Shown here in pieces: positions 21,910-33,230 of a stretch of 64,000 nt of DNA. Every line of letters begins with the position of its first letter. Positions within the stretch are counted from its first letter, which is position 1. A program made the position numbers and the translations under genes. The DNA comes from Mesodorylaimus sp. YZB2_4. Lineage: Eukaryota > Nematoda > Enoplea > Dorylaimida > Dorylaimidae. The stretch is from NCBI GenBank assembly GCA_030248295.1, contig JASANH010000142.1, positions 124,001 through 188,000 of the forward strand, read 5' to 3'. The notes beneath the pieces are model-generated. The model did not search any database. It saw nothing but the letters and a program-made list of their open reading frames with translations, and was not told the DNA's origin.

Positions 21910-24575
21910 AAAATTGTTATCCTTAGCAAGAAATAATGAATCCTTATTGAGACTTTGCGAAGCGTTTCATGCTGTGGCTTTAGTTGTGAGTTTTAGTTTG
22001 GACGTAGTGTGCTGATAGTAAGACTTGGGAAAAATCACTAAGAATAAGACTGCAACGCGTTTTCCAATAAATGAACCATCTTTTATTCTTTTTGGTATTA
22101 TTTCTTTAATCATGCTCGAACGGCATAGAGTAAATTCCTCCATAATTCACGTGTGCATCACAATGCGCCAGAGTACATCATTTAGACAAACAATGAAATT
22201 CCATCTCGTTCATCATCTGTGTGATCAATGATATGAAAATTGCTGCCATATGGCACTAAATATTGCATGTTCGAGAAATCACTCCATAAGGTGTACAGCT
22301 CAGAATCCTCGCAAGGTGGAATTTCATCAATCAGCCGACCTACAACGTAACTCGTAACTACGTAACTCCTTACATAAAGCAGTATACGAGAACGAGATAC
22401 ACAAAGAAAGGGTATAAAACTTCTGAACTCACAATCTCCCAGTATCTTTCTCTCAAGACCACATTGTGACTCTGAAATTATGACATTTGCCCAGTTCTCA
22501 ATTTTTCTGCATTGCCTGCTGATAAAAAATCCAGATATTTTTAGTTTGCCAACTGCTCAGGACTTCATTTTCTAACCCCCTTCCCCCCCCCCCCCCCCCC
22601 CCCCGACTGTGCGGCTCGAATGACAGGATCTTGGTCTTATCGTTAGTCTTTGTCCCAGCCAGTCTTGTACCTGATGCTCGTTTATGCTTTGCATACAGTA
22701 TCATAGACGTGACAAATGTGTTTTATCGTTTCGGGATATGCAACCAGAAAACTAGTTGGTCCCCAAGGTCGTAAACCATCGCTTACTCTGGGGCCTGGCT
22801 TGACTATGGGGGACTCATCCGATGTTATGGGTGTTCCCAGAGGAGAAACAGAAGCCAGAGTAGACAGTCCCACCTGCCGAACCCTCCACTTTCAGAGGAA
22901 GATATCCAATTAGGATGCTCTCATGTGGGGTGCTTCAATTCAGACATGTAGACGGAAGCTGCTGACGAGTCCCGACGCCCTCTGCTCAGAAGGTCTCAAC
23001 ACCGGCTATGAGCGTAAGGAAAAAGGCAGAATTTATTATTTTACCTTTCTTTTTGCGATTGTATCTGAATCATAGAATTACAAAATTGGCAGAAAAACAT
23101 TGTTGTCGGGACCATGATTAGCTTGCCGTAAATACAATGTTAGTGTTGGCATGTTTATGGGAATTATACCCAAAAACAGGAACAGGGCATTTGATAAACA
23201 ATTCAGTGGACGTGATTAAGCGTCATTAGTTGCTAATGCCCATCATTTGCTGGAAACTTGCGCCTTGCTTGGCATGTTTGGTGTTTTGGAAACTTGGCTG
23301 AGCGGCCAAATTCGATAAAGTCGCGCCCGATCGTAATTTGGCTCGAGCCTCGAGGTACCCAACGTCCACTCTACTCTTTCCTGTTCGGAGTCCCTTTCCT
23401 GCGCAAACATCCTCTTTTGTTTCTCTGCTGTAAACGTACTTTAAGTTTTGACGTACCCATGCGTCGATGTTTGTGACCCAGTCCCAATCGCGCCATTTCC
23501 TAATAACCGTTATGTCCCACATGCTCCCCTCCCACTCTACCCGGGCCTTTCCCAGAATAGACAACTAGCATGAGGTATAAAATTCTTATTTCAATAAAAG
23601 CAACAGTTCTTGCTTTCGATCTATCGATAAAAAAAAGGTACGAGAAGAGCAGAGTCAATGCTTGTCTTTAGAGTTTCCCATGAAGCGAATTGGAGGGTAC
23701 GCTTCGGGGTCAAGGAGGGAAGGGCCAGTTCAAAAGCTGAATTCTGATTGTCCGAGTTTAACTACTGCCCACTCTTTTCCTATCCAGCCCGAGTCGAATC
23801 CCCCCTGATACGAGTGGAGCTCAAAAATTTTGCTCCTGCGCAAGAAACTCAAGGTACTCAAGCTCAAGAACTTTTTGAATTTCCTACGTCCATTCAGATA
23901 CACGTAGTCAGTCTGAAAGAGGTTCGGTGGAAACAGCGCAAATGGCAAAGAAAGAAGTGATAACAGCGCAATCAACCTACAAAGAGTGTGAGCATATTGC
24001 CAGTTGTAATACTGTCTATCCAAGGCGCCAAGGCATCTGGTCATTTCTAGCAATTGACCAATGATGGCCTTTGATGTTCCTCCAGGCACCCTCTATTCCA
24101 TAGTGCGACTACGGTCCGAAAGTCCCAATGTTTCAATTCTTTGCTGCTCGTAGCTTTTCGAAAACGGGTCGAATGTTATTTTCCTTTCGACTGCCCGCAC
24201 CTTCTTACTTCCGCTAATTTCTTACGAGATGTCGTAAGTTGAGCAAGGGCATCCGGTCGGGTGACAAGTCACGAGCTGTCCGGTGGAAGAGGATAATCGT
24301 CAACAAGTCATTAAAAGTGCGGACGGTCGGCCGAGCGCACAAGTGTGGTCCGTACTCATGCAGTGGGCGTATCGGGGTCCATTTTTCGAAGTCTCGAAGG
24401 ACGTGCGCAAAAGGGGACTCATTTTCGCCAAACAATCGATGCCGACAGGGGTATAAATATGACACCTCCTTCAAATAATGATCTGCTGTATGAAAGGGTT
24501 TGGCTTCGGCTTCTCATCGTGTTCATACTTTACTCCAGACGCAAGCTAGTCGTCCTCTCAGAAAGCTATACATAA
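21910..24575. other. Spacer without supportable gene
   Basis: I looked for the expected astacin catalytic exons on the plus strand and did not find them. A run of C residues lies at about 22585-22603. A TATA-like box of the following neuropeptide gene sits at 24452. Short ORFs in this stretch look like chance frames. Confidence 0.5.
24452..24458 (+). promoter_or_regulatory. TATA-like box of neuropeptide gene 1
   Basis: TATAAAT lies 124 bp upstream of the chosen ATG, preceded by a G-rich CAGGGG flank. It is the best core promoter candidate in this stretch. Confidence 0.4.
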
Positions 24576-25360
24576 ATGGCTATTGCTATGTCTCTACGTC
24601 ATTCGTTCAAGCTATTCTTTTTGATTCTTCTGTGCTTTGAGGCGATATGGATCATAAATGCGTCCGATCGCATAGATCCTAATCCCGATCAGATCGTGTA
24701 AGGAACCAGCTGTGTACTATGTACTACAAAGGCGGGACCCGATGACGATTCGGTGGGAAATTTAGGGGAATGTCAGGGCCATAGCAATGTCCCTGATTCA
24801 GGATCCCGTACACCAATGGAGCTAAATCCCAGAGAAAAACACCCTCCTGCAGACCAAAAACACGATGGATGGAGGAAAGTAAACCTTAGTCCACTCGAGG
24901 CAATGGACAAACAAAACGAGGCCAAAAGTAGAAAAGCAGACCCTGCCCCAAGGCGGGTCAGCGAGACTAGGATGATGGACTCTCGGGAAATGATGTAGAT
25001 CAGGATCGTAGAAAGCCGATACCTTAGGACCAAAATGTCCAAGAAACGCTCTCGAACAGCCTGCCTGACGTTCATCTGATTTTCAGAAAATGGCGACACA
25101 GAAGACAAGATCCCAGCCGCATTGACCGAAGTTCCTCGACCTTGATACTACCCTGGAAAATGCCTGTGGTCAAGCTGACTCCATCAATTCACTCAACCGA
25201 TAGTGGTTCATCGCAACAACTGAAAGATATTTTGGCTCGTTTGGCATTCCGTCGTACAGCCAGGCAAAGAGAACATGCGGCTAAGAAAGGCTTCAATAAC
25301 TGCTACTTTTCCCCCATACAATGCTTTCTCGGCGGTGCCAGAGCTAATCGCCATCAATGA
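24576..25360 (+). CDS. Allatostatin-C/somatostatin-like neuropeptide precursor 1
   Basis: Exon 1 (24576-24697) encodes a signal peptide with a strongly hydrophobic core (LFFLILLCFEAIWII). It ends in phase 2 at a GTAAGG donor. Exon 2 (25087-25360) restores frame and ends the 131-residue precursor. The C-terminus carries a Lys-Lys site followed by GFNNCYFSPIQCF and a short tail LGGARANRHQ. Two Cys separated by six residues (C-YFSPIQ-C) match the cyclic core of arthropod allatostatin C (CYFNPISC). A helical DILARLAFRRTARQ segment precedes the peptide. The product should be a secreted disulfide-ringed neuropeptide acting on somatostatin/allatostatin-C-type GPCRs. Intron position and phase match the paralogue at 34.7 kb. 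A different internal exon in 24753-24998 was considered but is not needed for frame. Confidence 0.8.
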
Positions 25361-28108
25361 TGTGAACACGCAGTAGGGACAGGGAGGTAGGGGAAAGCTA
25401 GGTTTTGTCAGGTCGCGCGTGCTTTTGTCAAGCTTATTTCAAGTACTCCCAGAAATCACAGTAAACAAGTTTGTGATGCATGATATTCTGAACCATTCGA
25501 AAGTGATGCAGCTGATATCATCTTGCTTGTTCTCCTTGTTTTGAGATACAGTCAGTCCCATGTTGGGGCGTATCGTAGATATCTATACTTCGATTTCATA
25601 AAGGGGATGAATTTAGTTGGGCTTGAGAGAAAAACAAAATTGAAGTCAGGTTGGATGATCATGTGCCCACATTTTGGATATATGAGGGCATAAAATCCAG
25701 TCTTTTCCAGTAAGAAACTCGTCTTGTTCTGACAGCATACTCGAAGTTTCCGAACTGATCAGTCCGACCCTGTTTTGCACCCAGCATTGGGAGCGGGGTT
25801 ATCCAAATGAGTGCTTATTTCATAACGGAAAAGCTAATTGACGTCATGTTCGAGAAAGATACAATTTGGAGACCATGGAAAAGGTGAGAAGGTACAAAAC
25901 ATGTGATTAAGAAAATGTGCGCAGGAATTTCATATAATTGCATCCATATAGCCGTGCGTCAACGGATGTGTTTCCGCTTTTGAATTGCTCATGTGGCATT
26001 TTCATGCGACAGCTGATTAGACCCTGAGCGGAAAAGGCATATTCGATGGGAAGGAAAAATAAAATACGCGGGTCGTTGAGTCTTGCAGCCTAGAAAATAA
26101 GCGACTGCTTCGTGTGCTTTTATGATGTGTGTCAAAACCATTAAAAGTGCTTTTCTCCATTTTTGACGTGTACTCCGAGTGTGGGCAGGCATAAGGGCCG
26201 ATGGGGTCAGGTTGCGCATCTGCTAATCTCTTGGGAATGGTGGGGCTAAAATTAGATCATTTTAGGTTTATAAATATTCGTATTTTATAGGGCAAGGTTA
26301 TTCCGACCTTACTTTGCATACACTGCACCCTAACCATCGCCGCACCACGACCTTATGCATGACAGGCAGATAACTCAAAGCCTGTCCAGTTCAGAATTCG
26401 CTCCACGTTTAGCCTTCCTGTCGCAAGGGCCCAAATAAATCACACTTCTCCTACCCATGGACATGTTGCATCAAGGGAGTAAAGAGAAAGCAAGATTGAT
26501 TAGTTCAGTCCAGGAACCTTCTTTCATATTTATCGACTAAGCAAACCTTGAAATTTGAAACTGAGCTAGGCGTCTAATGATGATTGAAGATGATTCCTGT
26601 CCTGTTGTTGTGTACGAGATCCGGGTTCATCCATATGACACTTGTTTATCGCGTGAATGTGCAACTTCTACATTGTCGCTCCAGAGCACGGAAGAAAAAC
26701 AACCTATTTCGAGAATATTTTGCGGTATTCTTTGACTACCTATTCCACTCGACCATAAAAGGCATGCCTAGCATTCAAACTTCCTTCCCGATCTTTTCTT
26801 CAAGCTTTGGAAATAAATGTTTTCCTGTTTGATGAAAGAAGGATCGTGTGGTCGAGATAGGTTTTCGAGAATTTTTTATTCGCTCAACGGCGATAGTTTT
26901 TCAGAGTGTCTGCCTTTCTGACCAAAGCATGCATCAAATAAGACAACTAATAAGGCTTTGCCAGTCTAGATACAAGAAATCAAAGGCAGTAGACAATGTG
27001 AAAGACAACCGTGAAAAACTGCTTATCATCCTTCTCCCAACGTCAAGTCAGCATTTGATTTAGTTGTGTGGGAAGGGTATTATGCTTGGAACAGACCTTT
27101 GGTCTTTGTCATTGACACTGATTTGCTTGCGTGCCTGACGAATGACATGGTCTTCGCTGGCAATCTTATAAGCTCACAACTGTACGAGTTAAGCTGATGA
27201 AATCTACGTCGAGTACAAGGTATTGAGGGCATACAAACACGATCAGAGACAATGCAATTTGTTGAAGAGACACTGTGTATCATTGATAGGAATAGAAGGG
27301 GTGCCACGATGCGCATAGCCAGTGCCATCTCTCTGCCACCTGTGGAGGATTCGAGAAGGAATTAGTTTATGCGCACCAGGCACTACCTTCAACGTGTTTT
27401 TCAATGTCCTTTTGCTGGGCCCGTTATGACCGAAAAAACGTCTACTGAGCTATCAAATCAGCACATTAGGCTCTGGGCCGCTGCGGAAATAAAAGTGCCG
27501 CGGCAGGATATTGAGTACAGCATTAGCATGCTACCTCGAACTCGAGCGAGGCCTTAGTGTTTCTATGGCTAGCTCTCGAGCTAGAGTGACATTCCACCGT
27601 GTTCACCTCAATCTCTCCAAACCAATAGAATGAGTCGATGGGTTTTATACACGCCAGGCAAAGACGATTATGAGCTTGTAAGAGTCTCTTTTTGAGAAAA
27701 CCCTAAAATGCCTGTACAGGACAAGCCTAGCTAGCGCTGTGTTTAGTTCCTGATGCGCGATGCACGCAAGTAATGAATCCCTACCTATTTAATTAATTAT
27801 AGATCGAGTCGTGTCATAATCTTTAACGCGCGATTACCTTGATGGCATGTGACATTTCGAATCTGACTGCTTTCAGGCTGATGCATGACACCTGCACGTG
27901 CAAGGTTTTCATGAGTCGGTGGATCTTATTTTTTCTTAAAGGCGTTTTGTCATGCTAATGGAAAGTGCTTTGAAAAAGATCTTTATAGTAGGGCATTCAA
28001 GAAAGGTCTTGAACGGTGCGGCATAAAGAGGAGATTAGATTCTTGTCGCCCTATAAACATTCAGGAGCCGGACATCGACGCTTCGGGAAGTCTATCATAC
28101 ACGTTGCC
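25361..28108. other. Spacer without supportable gene
   Basis: No coding, tRNA or clear transposon signal was found. Short ORFs on both strands lack domain features and splice support. Confidence 0.5.
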
Positions 28109-29706
28109 ATGCTTATCTCAAACATGAATTCAACATTTTCGATCTGGAATACAAGTGAAATTTCCAACACGACACTGGATCAGGATGTGATTGATTTGCA
28201 TATACCGCCCAGTCTCTTGATATCATTCGCTATAATTTTGTTGACGTTACTCATCGTCGGAGTTTTGGGCAACGTTGCTGCCATAATCTCAATTTTGAGA
28301 CCAGGAATAAGCTCGTCTGTTGGTCATATGCCGAACGGTCGAGTGCCTACTAAACGACGACCCCACGATATGACCACGACGAATGCTTATATTGTTAATC
28401 TGAGTGCTGCTGACTTGCTATTTCTACTCTTCTGCGCTCCTTTTCAAGGCACCGTCTACATTTTGAATCATTGGCCGTATGGTTGGTTCATTTGCAAATT
28501 CGCACATTTCTGTCAGTTTTGTACGACCTACGCGAGTGTGTGGATACTGACCAGTAAGTGCTTTGAAAAGCAGGAAGAGGAAGCCAGTTAGGAGGGACAC
28601 AAAAGAAGGAATAGACGGAATGATTGCGCTTGAGGGGATTCTTATCACATTGGGTGGCATCTCTGTTTTTCTGCTGTCTACTTCATATTGTTTCAGCCAT
28701 GTCTATCGATCGCTACACTGCCATCGCCCATCCTTTCCAATCAGTCAAGTGGCGTCGATCGCGTCGGGTCGCCAAAGTGAGTGTGGTCATTTGGATTGCG
28801 GCAGCGTCGTTGTCATCGCCCTGGCTATACCTGTACGTTACGACGGACGTGCGTAAATCGACGGGTGCTGTGGCTACGGCCTGCTACGATGTATGGCCCT
28901 ACCATTTGTACGAATATCGCAAATGGCTTTTGCTTGGAGTCACGTGTGTGGGATTCCTAATACCGGCCCTTATCATTTTTACAATGGCCCTACTAATATC
29001 CAAGACCATTCATTCCACGTTCACCGAACCATTCATGTATCACTTGGGCAAAAGATCTATGACCATGTTAGCATCGTATTCGGAAAGTGCAAGCCTGGAT
29101 TCGGGATCGATTAATCTCCTTGAACGTCAACATAACGCTAATCAGGCTGCAGCCGCTATTTTCAAACGTCGACGCCGAGTGTGCTGGTTAGTCTTTGGGT
29201 TGGCGTTAATTTTTTTTGTTTTTCAAGGGCCACAAAATATTAGTTTGGTTTGGATTAATTTCGATTCTTCAGCTGCTGAGTGGATTGGACGAAGCCACCA
29301 AATCTTTTTCGTCCTACGTTTGATTGCTCATATGTTCGCTTACATAAATTCAGTCTTGAATCCGCTTTTATATGGTCTGGCATCAGGACGGATTCGTCGT
29401 TTTCTTATGGGAACTAAATCACCAGCTAAAACACAAGTCGAACGCGTATTGGCTGCTTTGCCAAACTCTGCTGGTTTAGGCGTGAGACGAAAGAATCGAC
29501 AAACACAAACGGTGATAAGTGATGGCAAAAGTGGAAAGGATTCCAGTTCGGCTGGACATAAAGTCAAGATCGAAGAAAAAGATCAAAATGGTTCGTCGAA
29601 AGAGAAAAAACCATTAATGACCAATGGCAGCCAGGGACAACATGAACTAAGGCGAAAGATATTGATGCACGAGGCCATGCGGTCAGGGAAAGGCGAGTAT
29701 GTGTAG
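28109..29706 (+). CDS. Class A (rhodopsin-like) neuropeptide GPCR
   Basis: Two exons, 28109-28553 and 28697-29706, join in phase to give 484 residues (479 from the second ATG at 28124). The N-terminus has several N-glycosylation sites (NST, NTS, NTT). TM1 has the GNVAA motif; TM2 reads VNLSAADLLFLLFCAPFQ with the conserved LxxxD. A Cys precedes TM3, and the intron falls just before MSIDRYTAIAHPF, so the DRY motif begins exon 2. TM7 carries NSVLNPLLYG (NPxxY). The C-terminal tail is long, basic and Ser-rich. The LFxxPF TM2 end and W-x-F/Y-G-x-xxC-K style favour the galanin/allatostatin-A/somatostatin-related peptide receptors, but the exact subfamily is not certain. It lies between two allatostatin-C-like ligand genes, all on the same strand. 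Confidence 0.85.
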
Positions 29707-30188
29707 CACAGTTATGCGTCAATGATGAGCTGGACTTTGATTTTTCTTGTCTAATTATCTGTTCTGTGGCCTGAGGTAAAAGGCGTATGATTTTTGTTGG
29801 ATAAATGCTGTACAAATAAGCACCGACCGGAGGCTAAGTCAAAAGAACCTCACTGTTGCGGGTGCATGGCGAGCTGTCAATGTTAGCTGTTCTGTTCTCT
29901 GAGTGGTCCCTCCCACACAAGCACACGGATTTTGCTCGCTTGCTATCGTCATCGACGCCCGCAAAATCTAGTTTTGCTTGAGACTGTTGCGGTCACAGAA
30001 AACAGCAGGGTGAATAAAGGATAAGAGGGCCTGTTAGTTTGCAAATGATGAAAATCTACGCAAAAGGGCGGAGGATTTTGATCTGTTTGTCAAAAGACTA
30101 GAGTCACATCCGTTTATAAAAATATAAAATGAGATCAAGAAGAGCACAAGAACAAAACAGAGAAAACTAGTGTAATATTGGTTGGAAA
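29707..30188. other. Spacer with promoter of the repeat-protein gene
   Basis: This stretch contains the 3' flank of the GPCR gene and the upstream region of the GGQ(F/L)PS gene, including the TATA cluster annotated at 30115-30129. Confidence 0.5.
30115..30129 (+). promoter_or_regulatory. TATA box cluster of the GGQFPS-repeat gene
   Basis: TATAAAAATATAAAA lies about 60-75 bp upstream of the ATG at 30189, a typical core promoter distance for a compact, highly expressed secretory gene with a short 5' UTR. Confidence 0.55.
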
Positions 30189-30782
30189 ATGAAAGCTCTT
30201 GTCGCCTTACTGATTGCTGGCCTTGGTGTGATGACGTTCGGACATGGTCGACCTGGAAGCGGCGGTAATGGCCGATTTCCAAGTGGTGGTCAGGGTGGTC
30301 AGTTCCCCAGCGGTGGCCAATTCCCTAGCGGCGGTCAGCTTCCTAATGGTGGTCAGGGTGGTCAGTTCCCCAGTGGTGGTCAGCTCCCCAGCGGTGGTCA
30401 GCTCCCCAGCGGTGGTCAGCTCCCCAGCGGTGGTCAGCTCCCCAGCGGTGGTCAGTTCCCCAGCGGTGGTCAGTTCCCCAGCGGTGGTCAGTTCCCCAGT
30501 GGTGGTCAGCTCCCCAGTGGTGGTCAGTTCCCCAGTGGTGGTCAGTTCCCCAGTGGTGGTCAGTTCCCCAGCGGTGGTCAGTTCCCCAGTGGTGGTCAGT
30601 TCCCCAGCGGTGGTCAGTTCCCCAGCGGTGGTCAGCTCCCCAGCGGTGGTCAGCTCCCCAGCGGTGGTCAGCTCCCCAGCGGTGGCCAATTTCCAAATGG
30701 CGGTCAGCTCCCTGGTAACGGACAGTTTCCAGGTGGTCATCTTCCTGAAAGCGGAGACGATGAAAACCGACGTGGAAAATAA
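30189..30782 (+). CDS. Secreted GGQ(F/L)PS hexapeptide-repeat protein
   Basis: A single-exon frame of 197 codons. Residues 1-20 form a signal peptide (MKALVALLIAGLGVMTFGHG). The mature region is about two dozen copies of a six-residue unit, GGQFPS or GGQLPS, with a few GGQGGQFPS and NGG variants. The tail (LPESGDDENRRGK) is acidic then basic. There is no Cys. Such Gly/Gln/Pro repeats suit an extracellular structural, adhesive, cuticular or silk-like material, but no named family is recognised. The opposite strand and other frames are also open through the repeat because of the 18-bp periodicity; the plus frame is chosen for its signal peptide, TATA box and bounded start and stop. Confidence 0.8.
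   Translation: MKALVALLIAGLGVMTFGHGRPGSGGNGRFPSGGQGGQFPSGGQFPSGGQLPNGGQGGQFPSGGQLPSGGQLPSGGQLPSGGQLPSGGQFPSGGQFPSGGQFPSGGQLPSGGQFPSGGQFPSGGQFPSGGQFPSGGQFPSGGQFPSGGQLPSGGQLPSGGQLPSGGQFPNGGQLPGNGQFPGGHLPESGDDENRRGK
30284..30735 (+). repeat. 18-bp coding tandem repeat
   Basis: Units of GGTGGTCAGTTCCCCAGC repeat with mainly third-position or F/L (TTC/CTC) changes. Runs of identical units suggest recent expansion by slippage or unequal exchange. Length is likely polymorphic. Confidence 0.9.
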
Positions 30783-31615
30783 GCGATATTTTATTCAAAA
30801 TGACATAAACATGTGGCATATTTTGAGGACACTCTGTTCTTGTTTAGCTGCATAATAAGCTGTACTTATGCTTGTAAGCCAGTGTGCATATGCCTTCATA
30901 AATTTTTTGTCAAATGCTTTGGATTCGTAGTCGTCGAAATGGGTGTATTGCATAATACATCAGCAAAAGAGCTTTGCTGAAGCGCCGCTCACCGCAATCA
31001 ATCTTATCAAACTCATGCTCTAAGAATAATTTCAAAAAGACGACAGAAATAATTTTTTATGTGCAAGGGTGCAAACAAGCTACGACTGTGTTCCCGAACG
31101 TGAGTTGAAATCAGAAGCAATGAAAATAGGAGCAGACAAAAGACTGACAATAAGCCCCATCTCTGTATTCCCACCTGCATATCTATGACATACAGTACAC
31201 ACACTATCGAGTGGGTGGCTAACCGAATACGATCCCATCGATGGTACGAGTTCAAGCAGCGACATTATGGAAAACAGGTCTGACAAAAGAACAAAGCCCA
31301 ACAACGACTGCTACGACTACTGCACATACGCCAACCCAATCCAGGCTCGTGCACAATTTAACCTATTCCAGCAGCTGTTATCGCTCGAATAGTGATGGTC
31401 TATTATAGGGACAGGAGAAGCTGGCTAGTCACGGATCGCTTACCTTCAACGCGGCCGACTCCAAAAGGGATCCTACGCTCCGTGCGCCATGGATTCGCTC
31501 TTGCACAAAAAGCTCTATCAAGCCTACGTTTTACTGGCATTCCCGTCTCGCGTCAGTATTGTATATACAGTGGCCTGGTGGGCAAGACGGACTAGTCTTC
31601 ATGTAGTTTACGATC
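30783..31615. other. Spacer without supportable gene
   Basis: No coding or RNA gene is supported between the hexapeptide-repeat gene and the small membrane protein. Confidence 0.5.
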
Positions 31616-32032
31616 ATGATAAAGACTGATAGCGAACTGTTCTATGCGTTACTCGCAGCCGGTGCCTTTCTATTATTAGTGGCAATTGCGATTGTGTTAT
31701 GCCAAGTAATCCAGCGCTGTTTGGATTCGGATGCATCTCCAAGGCCGTGTTGGAGGGAGCAATATGAAGAAGAAAATAAGATTTTCCACGAAACTGATAA
31801 AGAGATTATAGTTTATCATCAGAATATTCCAATTACTCTGAGATTGGTCCATACACCTTGGGGACCTCATTATAGAATATTGGATGAATGTCATCAAGCC
31901 ATTTTGGAAGCCGATGCACATTTGGCGGTGGAACCTAGTCGACGTAAATCCTACAAAGAAGCCTTATTAACTCCTCAACGCACACAAGATGAGAAGAGTT
32001 CACAACCACCACCTTACAATCCAGCTTATTAG
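31616..32032 (+). CDS. Small single-pass membrane protein with C-terminal PPPY motif
   Basis: A 138-codon frame from an ATG. The N-terminus is short and is followed by one strong membrane helix (LFYALLAAGAFLLLVAIAIV, about residues 8-28) and a Cys-containing juxtamembrane segment. The cytoplasmic-type region is charged. It ends SSQPPPYNPAY, with a PPxY motif at the very C-terminus, a known ligand of WW domains of NEDD4-type ubiquitin ligases. No signal-peptide cleavage site is obvious, so the helix may be a signal anchor. No family is recognised. Upstream coding exons cannot be excluded. Confidence 0.6.
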   Translation: MIKTDSELFYALLAAGAFLLLVAIAIVLCQVIQRCLDSDASPRPCWREQYEEENKIFHETDKEIIVYHQNIPITLRLVHTPWGPHYRILDECHQAILEADAHLAVEPSRRKSYKEALLTPQRTQDEKSSQPPPYNPAY

Positions 32033-32163
32033 AAAACTCTTTTTCGATGTAAGGACTTGAATTGCTGTTGGAATCGACAAGAGAGTTGTCTTTTCTGTTT
32101 TGCTGAGCAGATAATTTTTTATGTGGTTCTAATCCGTGTAAGAGTTAAAGCCGCGGGTTAACG

Positions 32164-32500
32164 GGAGAGTTTTGTAGTCGCGGTGCAGCGGTTTGGCGTT
32201 CGTCTAGCCGCATTGCTTGGTAGGGAATAGCTGACCCGAGGGTTCAATCCCCGGTGACGGGGGCAATTTGTAAAACATAAACCCTTGCTGACGTTGCACG
32301 CCAGATCGTGGGAGACTGAACAAGTACAAATCCACTTGAAAGACGGAAGTTAAACTCGGCTGTCGAACACGGACAGGGTCCACATTTCGCCCGCCGTAGT
32401 AGTATAGGAGAGTCGTGCTCGCGTAGTAAGCTGGGGGCCAGCCTATATAGCAGCTTATTATCACCCCTGCCGCCAAACCACAAGCTGAAAACCGGCTAAT
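32164..32500 (+). repeat. tRNA-derived SINE-like element, family B
   Basis: The head has an A-box-like GGTGCAGCGGTTTGGCGTT and a B-box GGGTTCAATCC within a good T-stem, followed by GACGGGGGCAATTTGTAAAA. A related head occurs in reverse orientation at 42540-42632. A proper tRNA acceptor stem is missing, so this is not a functional tRNA gene. The 3' body extent is approximate. Confidence 0.55.
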
Positions 32501-32559
32501 CACGCCAGCCCCCGCAGGGTCTTACTAAGGTTGCGCCCTACTGAGTGTCCCTTATCACA

Positions 32560-32800
32560 GCTTACTGACCATCGTCAGTCCTTTGAGACCCCCCTTATCA
32601 CCTCATGATTAGCGATCGCAGCTGACTGACTGGGTAGTTGGCTATCGCTAGTCCCCTCAAGGCCCCCTTATCAGTAACTAGTCATCAGCTGAACCTGATC
32701 AGTAACTAGTCATCAGCAGAATCTTATCAGTGATTGGTCAGTTGCTGAACCTTATCAGTAAATATTCAGTAGCTGAATCTTATCAGCTTTAATCAACTCA
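32560..32800. repeat. Irregular tandem repeat with CTTATCAG units
   Basis: Diverged units of about 30-50 bp recur, each with TTATCAGTAACTAGTCATCA or close variants followed by GCTGAA. They decay toward the right end. It looks like a small minisatellite. Confidence 0.6.
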
Positions 32801-32999
32801 GAAAACTCATCCACTACAGTTAGCACCCAACTGAAGTCTCGACACCTACCCGTCATGACGTCACCATTAAGCAAACCTGTCTGCCGACCTTGGACCACTT
32901 TCAAGTCCTCACCTGTCTAGGAGCCAATAGACACCAAACCCTGTAAACCGTCACTCGCGGCTGTCAATCTGTAAACGTCACTACTTAAACAGTTTTCTC

Positions 33000-33230
33000 C
33001 TCCTTGTTGGGGAGCTGCCCTATAAGCTGTTCAATTTATGGCAGGAGCACCTCGTCATTGGTGGGAGCTGCTCGGAGCAGCTCATTTCGTGACAAGAGCA
33101 GCTCCTCCTCCTCCGTGGGGGAGCTGCTCATTCAATCAGATGAGCATCAAGTCACTACTTCAGGGGTCCATGTTGCATTTTTAAGCTTAAAATCCCGCTC
33201 ATGTTAGCAGGGAGCAGCTCGTGGTGGCGT
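33000..33230. repeat. GAGCTGCTC-rich repeat
   Basis: The near-palindromic word GAGCTGCTC and variants (GGAGCAGCTC, GGGGAGCTGC) occur repeatedly with short spacers, able to form several small hairpins. Origin unknown. Confidence 0.45.

Noticed and set aside
24753..24998. Plus-strand frame in the intron of neuropeptide gene 1 as an extra exon
   Set aside because: Exons 24576-24697 and 25087-25360 already join in phase. This frame has no good acceptor that keeps the reading frame through to the mature peptide.
30207..30855. Long open frames on the minus strand and in other plus frames across the 18-bp repeat
   Set aside because: They arise because the repeat period is a multiple of three and has no stops in several frames. 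None has a signal peptide or bounded start and stop.
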